Source of the DNA: Deferribacter abyssi
GTDB taxonomy: Bacteria > Chrysiogenota > Deferribacteres > Deferribacterales > Deferribacteraceae
Assembly (NCBI RefSeq): GCF_049472655.1
Contig: NZ_JAQNCS010000002.1
Span: 62,001 to 126,000 of the forward strand
DNA: 64,000 nucleotides
Reading direction: 5' to 3'
Of this stretch, positions 44,921-54,384 are shown piece after piece. Numbering within the stretch: the first letter of the stretch is position 1; every line of letters begins with the position of its first letter. The position numbers and the translations under genes were made by a program. The notes under the pieces are model-generated. The model ran no database searches, was not told the DNA's origin, and saw only the letters and a program-made list of their open reading frames with translations.

Positions 44921-45928
44921 ATGACTAAATTATTAAAATTTTTCATTATTATAATATCAATTTTATTTTCGTTCACGTTCGTTGTCGGTTTATGGATATT
45001 AAAATGTGAAAAATTTTTAAATAACAACTATATTTCTCTAAATTTAAAAATTGAAAAAGGTGAATCTGTAACCAAAACATACAATAAAATTTTTGGGTAT
45101 TTAAACCCTCCCCCTTTTTTTAAAAAATATCTAATCTATTCGTATAATTTCGCTAAAAATAGAAAATTTGGTGATTATAAATTCAATAATAAAAGTTTAA
45201 AAAAAATATTATACGATATAAAAAACGGAAATGTAGTAAAAGTCAAAATAACAATACCAGAAGGGTTTAATATTTACGAAATAGCAAAATTATTAGAAAG
45301 TAAAAAAATCACAACGTACAAAGATTTTATCAAAACTGCTCATAATAGAAATTTTATTCAACAATTAACTGGTCTTGATTTAACTACAATAGAAGGATTA
45401 CTATACCCTGAAACATATTATTTTAGTAAAAAACAAACACCAGAAAATATTATTTCTACCATGTATAGGCTTTTCAAAGAAAGATTACCTGACAACTTTG
45501 AAAAAGAGATATCTAAACATGGGTTAACCTTTTATGAAGGAATAATTTTAGCATCCATTGTCCAAAAAGAAACTTATTTAGAAAACGAATACCCTATTAT
45601 AGCATCAGTTTTTTACAATCGATTAAAAAGAAAAATGAAATTGCAGTCTGACCCAACAGTAATATACGGTATCTTTGAAAATTTTAACGGAAATTTGCAA
45701 AAAAAAGATTTACGCAACAACAATAATCCTTATAATACTTATAAGATAAAAGGCTTACCACCATCTCCCATATGTAACCCTTCTATACAAGCTATAAAAG
45801 CCGTTATGTACCCTGCAGTTACAAATTATCTATACTTCGTCGCAGACAAAAATGGTAAACATCATTTCAGCAAAAGATATCTTGAACATAAGAAAAAAGT
45901 TTACCTTTATCAAATAAAAAAAAATTAA
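44921..45928 (+). CDS. mltG: endolytic murein transglycosylase MltG (YceG-like)
   Basis: Inner-membrane enzyme that cleaves nascent glycan strands. 335 residues: one N-terminal membrane helix (about 5-25), LysM-like subdomain about 105-150, and the YceG domain with catalytic Glu217 in VQKETYLENEYP, followed by RLKRKMKLQSDPTVIYG and KGLPPSPICNPS. Its stop overlaps that of the convergent LysR gene by three bases, with no visible terminator between them. Confidence 0.94.
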   Translation: MTKLLKFFIIIISILFSFTFVVGLWILKCEKFLNNNYISLNLKIEKGESVTKTYNKIFGYLNPPPFFKKYLIYSYNFAKNRKFGDYKFNNKSLKKILYDIKNGNVVKVKITIPEGFNIYEIAKLLESKKITTYKDFIKTAHNRNFIQQLTGLDLTTIEGLLYPETYYFSKKQTPENIISTMYRLFKERLPDNFEKEISKHGLTFYEGIILASIVQKETYLENEYPIIASVFYNRLKRKMKLQSDPTVIYGIFENFNGNLQKKDLRNNNNPYNTYKIKGLPPSPICNPSIQAIKAVMYPAVTNYLYFVADKNGKHHFSKRYLEHKKKVYLYQIKKN

Positions 45929-46803
45929 TGTAAGTTAAGATAATCCATAAATTTTCTAATTACAGTAGTAATATATTTCTTTTTATATATAACAAAATAA
46001 AATTTTCTTTTCAAATCAAGAAAAGGAACATTTAAAATCTTAATCTTTTTTAATTTTACCAAATCTTCCAATACTGCTTTTGATAAACATCCTACACCTA
46101 CTCCTTGTGAAACAGCATTTTTTATAGATTCTGTATTTCCAAGCTCAAGTAGCACATTTACAGGAATATTCGATCTACTCATTGCATACTCAAATACTTC
46201 TCTTGTTCCAGACCCTCTTTCTCTTAAAATCCATTCACACTCTTTTAATTCATCTTCAGAAACAACATCCCTCTTTGCTAAGTAATTATTGATATTTACA
46301 AAAACAGCTAATTCATCCTCTATCCATTCGATCATTTTAAGATCGGTATGAGTAGAAAAACCTTCTATAAAACCAAAATCAACATCAAAACTCAAAATTT
46401 TATTCAATATTTCTTCAGTATTTCCAACTTCTAACGTTATCTTAACATTTTTATTTTTAACAATAAACTCTGAAATATATGCTGGCAAAATATAATTGCC
46501 AATTGTAGAGCTTGCGCCAACTCTTAACTCTCCTACAACTTTATTACTTTTAAATATTCTTGATAACTCATATGATTTTTCAATTATTTCCAAAGCATAT
46601 TCTTTAAGATACCTACCGTTCTCATTTAAATACAACTTCTTGCCTACTCTTTCAAACAATTGCTCGCCAAGCTGATTTTCAAGCTCTTTCAAAGCCATAC
46701 TAGCAGCTGCCTGAGTCATGTTTAATTCTTCAGCAGCTTTTGTAATATTACCTGTTTTAATAATTGAAACGAATACTTCAAGCTGTCTCAAAGTAATATT
46801 CAT
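45925..46803 (-). CDS. LysR-family transcriptional regulator
   Basis: 292 residues: winged helix-turn-helix about 1-60 (GNITKAAEELNMTQAAASMAL), linker helix, and a periplasmic-binding-like effector domain about 90-292 (LRVGASSTIGNYILPAYI, GFIEGFSTHTDLKMIEW, WILRERGSGTREVFEYAM). The last motif is typical of CysB/CbbR/YeiE-type members. Divergent from the YeiH gene with an 85-bp gap, the classical arrangement for a LysR protein controlling its neighbour. In E. coli YeiE is the regulator beside yeiH. Confidence 0.92.
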   Translation of the reverse strand: MNITLRQLEVFVSIIKTGNITKAAEELNMTQAAASMALKELENQLGEQLFERVGKKLYLNENGRYLKEYALEIIEKSYELSRIFKSNKVVGELRVGASSTIGNYILPAYISEFIVKNKNVKITLEVGNTEEILNKILSFDVDFGFIEGFSTHTDLKMIEWIEDELAVFVNINNYLAKRDVVSEDELKECEWILRERGSGTREVFEYAMSRSNIPVNVLLELGNTESIKNAVSQGVGVGCLSKAVLEDLVKLKKIKILNVPFLDLKRKFYFVIYKKKYITTVIRKFMDYLNLH

Positions 46804-46838
46804 AAATTTTCCTTATATGTTTTAATCATTTTATTTAT

Positions 46839-46867
46839 TTTACTTATTAGCACAAAAATTATATATT
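46839..46867 (+). promoter_or_regulatory. promoter of the YeiH-family gene
   Basis: TTTACT (46839-46844), 17 bp, TATATT (46862-46867), followed by AAGGAGG before ATG 46889. It lies in the LysR/YeiH divergent gap, so a LysR site is expected here; I could not define one with confidence. Confidence 0.45.
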
Positions 46868-46888
46868 TTCTACAATAAGGAGGTAAAC

Positions 46889-47821
46889 ATGAAAAAGTCT
46901 AATGTAAAATTAATCTTTATAACATGCTTTTTTTTAACAGCCATACCTGTTTTCAGTTCAGCATACGCACTCATTCTAGGACTAACTTTAAGCCTTATTT
47001 TCGGTAATCCGTTTCCAAAACAAACTGCACAATACAGCAAACAACTTTTAAAACTTTCCGTAATCGGTTTAGGGTTTGGCGTTAATTTCTATGAAGTAAT
47101 CAAAACAGGTAAAAATTCGATAATTCTAACTTTTTTAACTATAACTACAACAATCCTTATCGGTTATTTTTTAGGAAAAATTTTAAATGTTGAGAAAAAA
47201 ACTTCGATACTAATTTCTTTTGGCACGGCAATTTGCGGTGGTAGTGCCATCGCTGCTATGGCACCAACTATAGATGCTGATAACAAATCAATAGCAGTAT
47301 CTTTAGCAACAGTGTTTACTTTAAATGCCATCGCACTATTAATTTTCCCACCCATAGGTCATTTTCTAAACTTAAATGAACAACAATTTGGGCTCTTTTC
47401 AGCTCTTGCAATACATGACACTAGTAGTGTTGTGGGAGCTGCAGCAACTTACGGCAGTGTCGCCCTTGCCATTGCGACCACAGTAAAACTTACAAGAGCT
47501 TTATGGATTGCCCCTTTTTCAATGGCTGCAGGTTTTATAACAGGAAAAAAGAAAAAAACTTCTTTCCCTCTTTTTATATTAGGATTTATTGCTGCAGCAT
47601 TTATAAACACTCTCTTTAATAACCTAAACACTATTTGGCATTCAATTGCTATTTCTTCAAAACAGCTACTTGTAATGACACTTTTCTTAATTGGCACAGG
47701 ACTCAGCAAAGAAGTATTAAGGGAAGTGGGGATAAAACCGCTTATTCAAGGAATAACTCTTTGGATAATAGTTTCATTTTCCACTTTAGGATTAATTTAC
47801 ACTGGATTATTAAAACAATAG
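46889..47821 (+). CDS. YeiH-family (UPF0324) putative exporter
   Basis: 310-residue integral membrane protein with about ten helices. Conserved segments include LKLSVIGLGFGVNF, FGTAICGGSAIAAMAPTI and LAIHDTSSVVGAAATYG. The family (Pfam Cons_hypoth698, YeiH) is annotated as a putative sulfate exporter; a substrate cannot be read from the sequence. Divergent LysR neighbour probably regulates it. A terminator hairpin begins at the stop codon. Confidence 0.85.
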   Translation: MKKSNVKLIFITCFFLTAIPVFSSAYALILGLTLSLIFGNPFPKQTAQYSKQLLKLSVIGLGFGVNFYEVIKTGKNSIILTFLTITTTILIGYFLGKILNVEKKTSILISFGTAICGGSAIAAMAPTIDADNKSIAVSLATVFTLNAIALLIFPPIGHFLNLNEQQFGLFSALAIHDTSSVVGAAATYGSVALAIATTVKLTRALWIAPFSMAAGFITGKKKKTSFPLFILGFIAAAFINTLFNNLNTIWHSIAISSKQLLVMTLFLIGTGLSKEVLREVGIKPLIQGITLWIIVSFSTLGLIYTGLLKQ

Positions 47822-47838
47822 GGAGCTAATGCTCCCTA
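47819..47838. terminator. bidirectional terminator between convergent YeiH and ElbB-like genes
   Basis: TAGGGAGC (47819-47826), TAAT loop, GCTCCCTA (47831-47838). Plus side is followed by CTTTATT; minus side by TTGTTTTAA. It includes the YeiH stop codon TAG. Confidence 0.7.
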
Positions 47839-47843
47839 CTTTA

Positions 47844-48509
47844 TTAGTTGATAAAACCTAATAGTTGTTTCACAGTTTTTTCTATCCCTTCCGCTACTTC
47901 AGATATACTCTGTCCAAGCATATATGCAGGTGTTGTAATAATTTTATTTTCTTCATCAACTACAGCTTCTTTTACAGGACAACTAATGTGAGTTGCTCCA
48001 AGATTTTCAATTGCTGATGCTACATTTTCATCTGTTCCTATAGTAATTTTAGATTTAATACCTGCCCCTTCAAGAGCTTTCGCAATCAACACCGGAGCAA
48101 TACAAATAGCAGCGAGAGGCTTTTTAGCTTCAACAGTCTCTTTTACTATCCTTTTCACTTCCGGATCAATATTACAATTTACACCATCTACGGCAAAGGT
48201 AGTTAGATTTTTAGCAGCACCAAAACCTCCTGGAAAAATAAGTGCATCAAAGTCATCAACTTTCACATCTTTAAGATCTCTAATATCTCCTCTTGCAATT
48301 CTTGCTGACTCCACAAGAACATTTCTAGTTTCACCTTCAACAACTTCACCTGTCAGATGGTTTACCACATGCATTTGCTCTATGTTAGGTGCAGCAATAA
48401 GCAATTCAGCACCATATTTGTCAAGAAAATACATTGTCAAAACTGCTTCATGGATTTCACTTCCATCAAAAACCCCACATCCACTCAAAACCACACAAAC
48501 CTTTGCCAT
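47844..48509 (-). CDS. elbB: ElbB/ES1-family DJ-1/PfpI-like protein
   Basis: 221 residues of the class I amidotransferase-like ES1/ElbB family: VVLSGCGVFDGSEIHEAVLT at the N-terminus, LIFPGGFGAAKNLTTFAVDG, and LAAICIAPVLIAKALEG with the nucleophile-position Cys. E. coli ElbB (glyoxalase III-like) was linked to isoprenoid synthesis; its exact reaction is unsettled. A GGAGGTG RBS precedes ATG 48509. Appears to be a single gene. Confidence 0.9.
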   Translation of the reverse strand: MAKVCVVLSGCGVFDGSEIHEAVLTMYFLDKYGAELLIAAPNIEQMHVVNHLTGEVVEGETRNVLVESARIARGDIRDLKDVKVDDFDALIFPGGFGAAKNLTTFAVDGVNCNIDPEVKRIVKETVEAKKPLAAICIAPVLIAKALEGAGIKSKITIGTDENVASAIENLGATHISCPVKEAVVDEENKIITTPAYMLGQSISEVAEGIEKTVKQLLGFIN

Positions 48510-48646
48510 TTTACACCTCCAATATCATAATTTTTGAATCACTATATTTAAATTTAACTCAAACAAAACAATCTTGCAATTATAAAATATCATTTTGTTT
48601 TCACACAAATGTTGAAAGGAATCATTTTTTATATTAAATATATAAT

Positions 48647-49471
48647 ATGTTAATAGAAGAAAAATATAAAACTGCAGCAAATACAATAAAACAAGCACAA
48701 TGTTTAGTAATAACTGCTGGTGCAGGTATTGGAGTAGATTCTGGTTTGCCTGATTTTAGGGGAGATAAAGGCTTTTGGAAAGCCTATCCAATGTATGAAC
48801 GGCTTGGACTTAGTTTTGTACAGTGTGCAAACCCTGCTCATTTTGAAAATGACCCTGCTTTTGGATGGGGTTTTTATGGTCATCGTCTTGAAATGTATAG
48901 AAATACTACTCCCCACAAAGGGTTTTACCTAATACATGACTGGATAAAAAGATTTAAGCTGGATTATTTTATAGTCACTTCTAATGTTGATGGACAATTC
49001 CAAAAAGCAGGTTTTTCTGATGATAAAATATATGAAATACATGGATCTATTCACTATCTTCAGTGCGTAAAACCATGTACAATGTCAATATGGAAAAACG
49101 AAGAGCATATTGACATCGACTATAATACAATGAGAGCTAAAAATATCCCTAAATGTAAATTTTGTGGCGAAGTAGCAAGACCAAATATTCTCATGTTTGG
49201 AGATTACTCATGGATAGCTGACAGAAGTCATGCTCAATCAGTAAGATATGAAACCTTTATGGAAAATAACAAAAACAAAAAATTTATTGTTATAGAAATA
49301 GGTGCAGGCACAGCTATCCCTTCAATAAGATATACAAGTGAGCGTATTAGTAAATATTATGATGCAACAATAATAAGAATCAACCCGAGAGAGCCACATA
49401 TAAGCAAGCCACATATATCTCTTGCAGTTGGAGGGCTTCAAGCTCTTACTGAAATTAATAAATATTTATAA
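48647..49471 (+). CDS. Sir2-family NAD-dependent deacetylase-like protein
   Basis: 274 residues. GAGIGVDSGLPDFRGDKGFW is the NAD-binding signature; TSNVDGQFQKAG replaces the usual TQNIDGLH; the catalytic His is in YEIHGSIHYLQC. One zinc pair is CVKPC, the other CKFCG, and RPNILMFGD follows. It is longer than CobB and contains an extra FGWGFYGHRLEMY region. It probably removes acyl groups from lysines, or acts as an ADP-ribosyl-type enzyme. No RBS is visible before ATG 48647. Confidence 0.85.
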   Translation: MLIEEKYKTAANTIKQAQCLVITAGAGIGVDSGLPDFRGDKGFWKAYPMYERLGLSFVQCANPAHFENDPAFGWGFYGHRLEMYRNTTPHKGFYLIHDWIKRFKLDYFIVTSNVDGQFQKAGFSDDKIYEIHGSIHYLQCVKPCTMSIWKNEEHIDIDYNTMRAKNIPKCKFCGEVARPNILMFGDYSWIADRSHAQSVRYETFMENNKNKKFIVIEIGAGTAIPSIRYTSERISKYYDATIIRINPREPHISKPHISLAVGGLQALTEINKYL

Positions 49472-49621
49472 ATAGTACTTGAAAAAAAATATATATAAGT
49501 AATTTAAAATTATTTATTTATATTAAAAAAATAAATATTCAAAAAATCAAATCGTACCTTTAAACACACTAAAAAAAGTAATATAATCTATAAAATATAA
49601 AAAATAAGCTTGCTTAACTAC

Positions 49622-50119
49622 TCAGTCTTTCTTCAAAATTTTAACTATTTCTCCAACAAACATCCTATGATAATCTTTTTTTGGATAATAAGAATCTATT
49701 TTTTTATCTAAAAAATTTGCCGACTTTATATCATCAAAATAAATCTTTTTACAACAATACACTAAACTAGCCTCTTTAAAAAAGATAAAACCATTACTTT
49801 CTAGCGTAGTCAACCCTGTTTCCTTTATTTTATCTACATTAAATCCTGACTCTGTACCACAATACTTAAGAATATCTCTATATTTTTCATCATAAAAAGT
49901 AAGAGTAAAATAATCGTTTTCTACCAACAAATTATAAGTAAATCTTGTCGGTCTTACAAAAATAAACACAACATTTTTATGCCATAAAACACCCATACCA
50001 CCCCAACTAGCAGTCATAGGGTTTATTTTTTCTGCAGAAAGAGTAACAAGCATCCATTTTTCTCCAATTTCATAAAAAGGATTTAATTTTAATTCTCTCG
50101 ATAATACTTCTTTAAACAT
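49622..50119 (-). CDS. flavin reductase-like FMN-binding protein
   Basis: 165 residues matching the flavin reductase-like domain: PMTASWGGMGVLWHKNVVFIFVRPTR is split over the FMN-binding loops, then YFTLTFYDEKYRDILKYCGTESGFNVDK. It probably binds FMN and reduces flavins or small acceptors; the partner is unknown. RBS GGGAGG before ATG 50119. Convergent with the Sir2-like gene and divergent from the MOP-family gene. Confidence 0.82.
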   Translation of the reverse strand: MFKEVLSRELKLNPFYEIGEKWMLVTLSAEKINPMTASWGGMGVLWHKNVVFIFVRPTRFTYNLLVENDYFTLTFYDEKYRDILKYCGTESGFNVDKIKETGLTTLESNGFIFFKEASLVYCCKKIYFDDIKSANFLDKKIDSYYPKKDYHRMFVGEIVKILKKD

Positions 50120-50201
50120 AATACCTCCCTTATATGTTAATTATTATACAAAGTAAACAATTTATTATTGTTTTTAAATATCTTTTTTGCTATTCAAAGG
50201 C

Positions 50202-51530
50202 ATGCAAAATGAAAAATTAACTTATTCAAAGATATTTAAATTTTGGTTTCCCCTTGCTTCGACTTGGATAATGATGGCATTAGAGGGACCCATTCTTGCA
50301 GCAATTATTGCAAGAAGTCCCGAAGAAAAAGTAAACTTAGCAGCTTATGGTATTGCATTAGCTTTTGGTTTAATCCTTGAATCACCAATAATTATGATCA
50401 TGGCTGCAGCAACTGCATTAATAAAAGATAACATCTCTTATAAAATGCTACGCAACTTTACTATGATATTAAACTTTTCTATTACACTTCTTTTTTTAGT
50501 TTTATTACTACCTCAAGTTTTTAATTATATTGCAGGTACACTTATAGGTTTAAAAGATCCTGTCTATTCTCTTACGTTTAACTCAATAATGTTCTTATTG
50601 CCATGGCCCGGAGCTATTGGTTATAGGAGACTTTATCAAGGAGTATTAATTGTCTCAGAAAAAACAAGATATATTGCTTATAGTACTGTAATCAGGCTAT
50701 TATCAAACATATCAACGGCTTTATTACTTTTTTTTCTATTTCCTATCAAAGGCGCATATATCGGCACCATTGCACTATCCACAGGTGTTGTAGTTGAAGC
50801 TATTGCTGTAAGATTTTTGGCTAATAATTCTGTTAAACAACTTATACAAACTTACAACAAAGAAAAACTAACATACTCATTCATTGCAAAGTATTATTAT
50901 CCACTAGCACTTACCCCATTTATTGCCCTATCATCTCAACCTATAGTTACATTTTTTCTTGGAAAAAGCTTAAAAGCTCTTGAATCATTAGCTGTTATGC
51001 CAGTAGTTTATTCTTTAGCTTTCATTTTCCGAAGTCTTGGCTTGTCATACCAAGAAGTTATCATTGCTCTAACATCAAAATATCCAGGTGATTTTAAAAA
51101 GATTAAAAATTTTGCTCTTTATTTAGCCATAACTACAACTTTATTACTGTTTATTATAACCTGGACACCATTTTCAAAATTTTATTTCAAAATTTTAAGT
51201 GGGTTGACAGACGAACTAGCAAACTTTGCAAAATATCCGGCCATGATAATGTCTATAATGCCAGCGCTAACTGTCCTTCTTACCTTTCAAAGAAGTTCTC
51301 TAATCCTTATGAAAAGTACCTTACCTATTACAATAGGTACAATCATAGAAGTTTCAGCAATCATCTTTGTCATATCCACATTAATAAGTTTAAAAATTTT
51401 TGTCGGTGCAATTTGTGCTGCCTTCGCCTTTGTCTTAGGGCGGCTTCTTGCCAACTTTTACTTTTTTCTAGTTTTTCTTTTAATTAAAAAGAAGTCTCAA
51501 AATCTTGATTCACCCAAATCGCCGTATTGA
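50202..51530 (+). CDS. MOP-superfamily (MATE/ANK-like) membrane exporter
   Basis: About 442 residues with roughly twelve membrane helices. FKFWFPLASTWIMMALEGPILAA is split by the first helix, and the 12-helix, two-repeat pattern (a second FIAKYYYPLALTPFIALSSQP at about residue 225) fits the MOP superfamily. Sequence style resembles the ANK/MATE branch rather than MurJ or Wzx, but I cannot name a substrate. The start is uncertain: ATG 50202 has AAAGG right in front of it, while a TTG frame extends to 50187. It stands alone; 51531-51706 downstream holds no convincing gene. Confidence 0.65.
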   Translation: MQNEKLTYSKIFKFWFPLASTWIMMALEGPILAAIIARSPEEKVNLAAYGIALAFGLILESPIIMIMAAATALIKDNISYKMLRNFTMILNFSITLLFLVLLLPQVFNYIAGTLIGLKDPVYSLTFNSIMFLLPWPGAIGYRRLYQGVLIVSEKTRYIAYSTVIRLLSNISTALLLFFLFPIKGAYIGTIALSTGVVVEAIAVRFLANNSVKQLIQTYNKEKLTYSFIAKYYYPLALTPFIALSSQPIVTFFLGKSLKALESLAVMPVVYSLAFIFRSLGLSYQEVIIALTSKYPGDFKKIKNFALYLAITTTLLLFIITWTPFSKFYFKILSGLTDELANFAKYPAMIMSIMPALTVLLTFQRSSLILMKSTLPITIGTIIEVSAIIFVISTLISLKIFVGAICAAFAFVLGRLLANFYFFLVFLLIKKKSQNLDSPKSPY

Positions 51531-51706
51531 ATTATGAAATTCGTTGAAATGCATAACAAAAATTTTCTTCTTCATCATCCAATAGTAGTGAATACAACTG
51601 AACAACCTCATTATTATAAGTATAATAAGTGAGTCACTGTACATTCAAAAAATATTCAGCTGTGTACCGTAAACATCTTAGTTAATTGACACAAACAAAG
51701 TGACAA

Positions 51707-53146
51707 CTATTTATTTCTTATCTCAATATAAAAAGTGGCTAAAGTTATATTATTATTTTTTGCTACAACTGGATAAACTTCTTTATCTTTGTAAAGGGAA
51801 TACTTTTTCATGAAATTTGAGTCAATTATAATCTTATATCCTCTATCATCTCCAGTATTATTCACAACATTAGAAGGAACAAATCCTTTAAAATTAATTT
51901 TTATGTTATCACCCACAACACCTTCACTAAAAACCTTTAACAACTTAATAACATCACCCTTTTTTAAAACAATTTTTTCACCATTCATAACAGCCCGTTT
52001 TTTACCATTAATCTCTACTATAAAGACCCAATTTTGTTCATCTAACGATTTACTTATCTTTATAAAAATCCTTCCCATTACTTTATTATCTTTTCTAAAG
52101 ATAATTTCAGTATCTTTTGTAATTTTTACAGGTATTCCCATATCATTTAAACCATTCACTCCTAAAACATCACATGACAACCCTCTCTTATAATTTGATT
52201 CAATATGAATTACTTCCAAAAGAGAGTTTTTTGATAAATATAATATTTTGTTGTTTTCTATAATATGCGGTTCACCGTTAACTTGTAATACCACATATTT
52301 GAACTCAGGTTTTGGTAAGAAAATCTGTGGTTGTTCTGGTATAATATTAAAAAGTTTCATAAATGCATTCACCGCGTAATTGTGATGTAAAACCTTCATT
52401 TCTACTGTAGGCAAATTCTTAGATGCTTCTATGCCAAAAGCTGGTATACAATATGTCTTCAATGCATAATATGTAGCTGTTTTTCTCATATCTTTAAAAG
52501 AAGTTTTTGGATCTTCAGTGTTCGTATTAAAATAGTGCATAAAATATTGCTCATCTGCAATTTTCTCATTTACCTCTTCTAAAACCTCATAAGCCCAATC
52601 CCTTAAAGGTAACACTTTTCCGTTTTTACATTTAAATTCATCAGCATCTGTTATTATAGACTGACCAAATCGTTTTGGATTTCTTAAATTATCAATATAC
52701 TTTGGATTATGAAACCCCCAGCCGTCATGTAAGTGAAGAAATATATCAGATTCTGACATAAGATTTTTGATTATTGAAACAACTTTATCCATATCTGTTT
52801 CAATTTTATTTTTATGGAATATCCTATTCATGTCACCATCAACACCACGATTAAAAAGAATAATTGACTTAAAGTTTGCCCTTGGAACAACTATTAAATT
52901 ACCTTGTTCCAATGTAAGTTCAGAATATAAATCTGCAGACAAAAAACCACCAGGCTCATCTCCCTGTATCCCCCCAACAATAAGCATAGTTTTACCATCT
53001 CTTCTCCCATATATTTTATAAACATGTAGTTCATAATCAGAACCTTTAAAATATACTTTATGTATTGTAGATGGCCTTTTAACATCTGCAGCATTTAATG
53101 GAAAAGAAAAAGTAAATAATAAGAGTATGATAAAATAACGAATCAT
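51707..53146 (-). CDS. Csd4/Pgp1-like M99 D,L-carboxypeptidase
   Basis: 479-residue periplasmic protein: signal peptide 1-19, then a carboxypeptidase domain about 25-280, followed by beta-rich domains. The metal site reads GGIQGDEPGGF (Gln61, Glu64) and FLHLHDGWGF. A Gln in place of the usual first His is the hallmark of Helicobacter Csd4 (ligands Gln, Glu, His). AFGIEASKN supplies the candidate catalytic Glu. Csd4/Pgp1 trims muramyl tripeptides to dipeptides and produces helical shape. It overlaps the upstream YkuD gene by 4 bp, matching a Csd4-Csd6 pair. It is slightly longer than Csd4. Confidence 0.82.
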   Translation of the reverse strand: MIRYFIILLLFTFSFPLNAADVKRPSTIHKVYFKGSDYELHVYKIYGRRDGKTMLIVGGIQGDEPGGFLSADLYSELTLEQGNLIVVPRANFKSIILFNRGVDGDMNRIFHKNKIETDMDKVVSIIKNLMSESDIFLHLHDGWGFHNPKYIDNLRNPKRFGQSIITDADEFKCKNGKVLPLRDWAYEVLEEVNEKIADEQYFMHYFNTNTEDPKTSFKDMRKTATYYALKTYCIPAFGIEASKNLPTVEMKVLHHNYAVNAFMKLFNIIPEQPQIFLPKPEFKYVVLQVNGEPHIIENNKILYLSKNSLLEVIHIESNYKRGLSCDVLGVNGLNDMGIPVKITKDTEIIFRKDNKVMGRIFIKISKSLDEQNWVFIVEINGKKRAVMNGEKIVLKKGDVIKLLKVFSEGVVGDNIKINFKGFVPSNVVNNTGDDRGYKIIIDSNFMKKYSLYKDKEVYPVVAKNNNITLATFYIEIRNK

Positions 53147-54384
53147 TTAATTTTACTCCATGACTCTCTATAAATTTTATAATCTCCAGGACACCCTTTT
53201 AATATAAGCTTTTTTAAACCATAGTCTTCAAATGAATCAGCTTTATACCTTTGCTTAAAAACAACTTCAACTAATAGTGGGTTAACTATTTTAAAATTCA
53301 TATCACTAATTTCTAAACTGATTTTCTTATATTTTTTAAAAATGTTTCTCTTATACTCTTTCCAGCCATCCCTTTTAAACCCTTTCGCAAAAAATTTTTT
53401 GGAATAGAAAGTGATATATTTATCAAGATTTTTACTTTCCCAAGATTTTTTCCAATTATCTACAAAAGATTTGATAAACTGTTCCAGCATTTCATAGTTT
53501 TTTGTAGATTTATAAGATTCATAAATAATCTGGAATTTTCCTGTATCATTATACAAAAACAATTGCTTATACCCTTCATTGAGTAAATTTGGTGCACAAT
53601 ACAATTGTCTAAAATTAATAAAAACTTCTTTATCATCTTCTTTTAAAATCTTCATTTCATCAACATATATCCTCTTATATGGGTAAATGTTCATTAATTT
53701 CTTCTTCATTAATAAATATTTTTTTAAATTCTGTCCTATATTGTTTTTGAATAAGATATGGTAAAAGTTACTAAATTTCTGGAAATCATTATTTTCCCAA
53801 GAATTTAAATATGAATCTATATAGTTTATCCAATAACTTTTTTGAGAAATATAATCCGTAACATCTAAATATTTTGTCTCTTTAGTTATTATTACATCCT
53901 TTCCTATTGGATTAAATGTCCCCAAGTTTTTTAAATCGCCATTATGTAATGCTACACACCCCTGGGTAAAAGTTTTATTTCCCCCTTCTTCTAAACCGTG
54001 AATCCAAATGCCATAACCAGTTTTACCAAGAATTTTATCCACAGGATTTGGATAATTTAAAGGGTACGCTCCATCTCCATAAATTTTTGACAGCTTTGAT
54101 GGTGGGATAAAACTTATTATTTTATAAACCCCTTCAGGTGTTTTCTTGTCACCTTCTTTCTGTTTATCACCCTCGATTTCACCGAGTAAAATATTGCCAT
54201 ATTCTTGAATAACACTTATCTCATCATTGACAATTTCTACAACTTTTAACTTTTTAGCCTCTTTATCAACTATAAAAATATAGTCACTTTTGACACCTTT
54301 AGTGAAAATATTACCTAAATACTGTGAGTATCCATTAATACTACAAATTAGAATTAAAAATAATAGTATTAATCTCATAATCAT
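53143..54384 (-). CDS. Csd6/Pgp2-like L,D-carboxypeptidase (YkuD domain plus NTF2-like repeats)
   Basis: 413-residue exported protein: signal peptide 1-20, YkuD L,D-transpeptidase-type domain about 33-175 with His129 (GIWIHGLEEGG) and Cys143 (TQGCVALHN), then two NTF2-like segments at about 180-270 and 300-410, each opening with a WE-N/S-DKF/Y motif (LNSWENNDFQKF, KSWESKNLDKYI). Helicobacter Csd6 and Campylobacter Pgp2 share the YkuD-NTF2 order and act as L,D-carboxypeptidases trimming tetrapeptides to tripeptides, the substrate of Csd4. Here there appear to be two NTF2-like units. Overlaps both neighbours by 4 bp. Confidence 0.82.
   Translation of the reverse strand: MIMRLILLFLILICSINGYSQYLGNIFTKGVKSDYIFIVDKEAKKLKVVEIVNDEISVIQEYGNILLGEIEGDKQKEGDKKTPEGVYKIISFIPPSKLSKIYGDGAYPLNYPNPVDKILGKTGYGIWIHGLEEGGNKTFTQGCVALHNGDLKNLGTFNPIGKDVIITKETKYLDVTDYISQKSYWINYIDSYLNSWENNDFQKFSNFYHILFKNNIGQNLKKYLLMKKKLMNIYPYKRIYVDEMKILKEDDKEVFINFRQLYCAPNLLNEGYKQLFLYNDTGKFQIIYESYKSTKNYEMLEQFIKSFVDNWKKSWESKNLDKYITFYSKKFFAKGFKRDGWKEYKRNIFKKYKKISLEISDMNFKIVNPLLVEVVFKQRYKADSFEDYGLKKLILKGCPGDYKIYRESWSKIK

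Noticed and set aside
49512..49545. AT-only inverted repeat between the Sir2-like gene and the flavin reductase
   Set aside because: All-AT stem in an AT-rich genome; not distinguishable from chance.
51534..51632. 32-codon open frame after the MOP-family gene
   Set aside because: No Shine-Dalgarno and no resemblance to known small proteins; its length is within chance.
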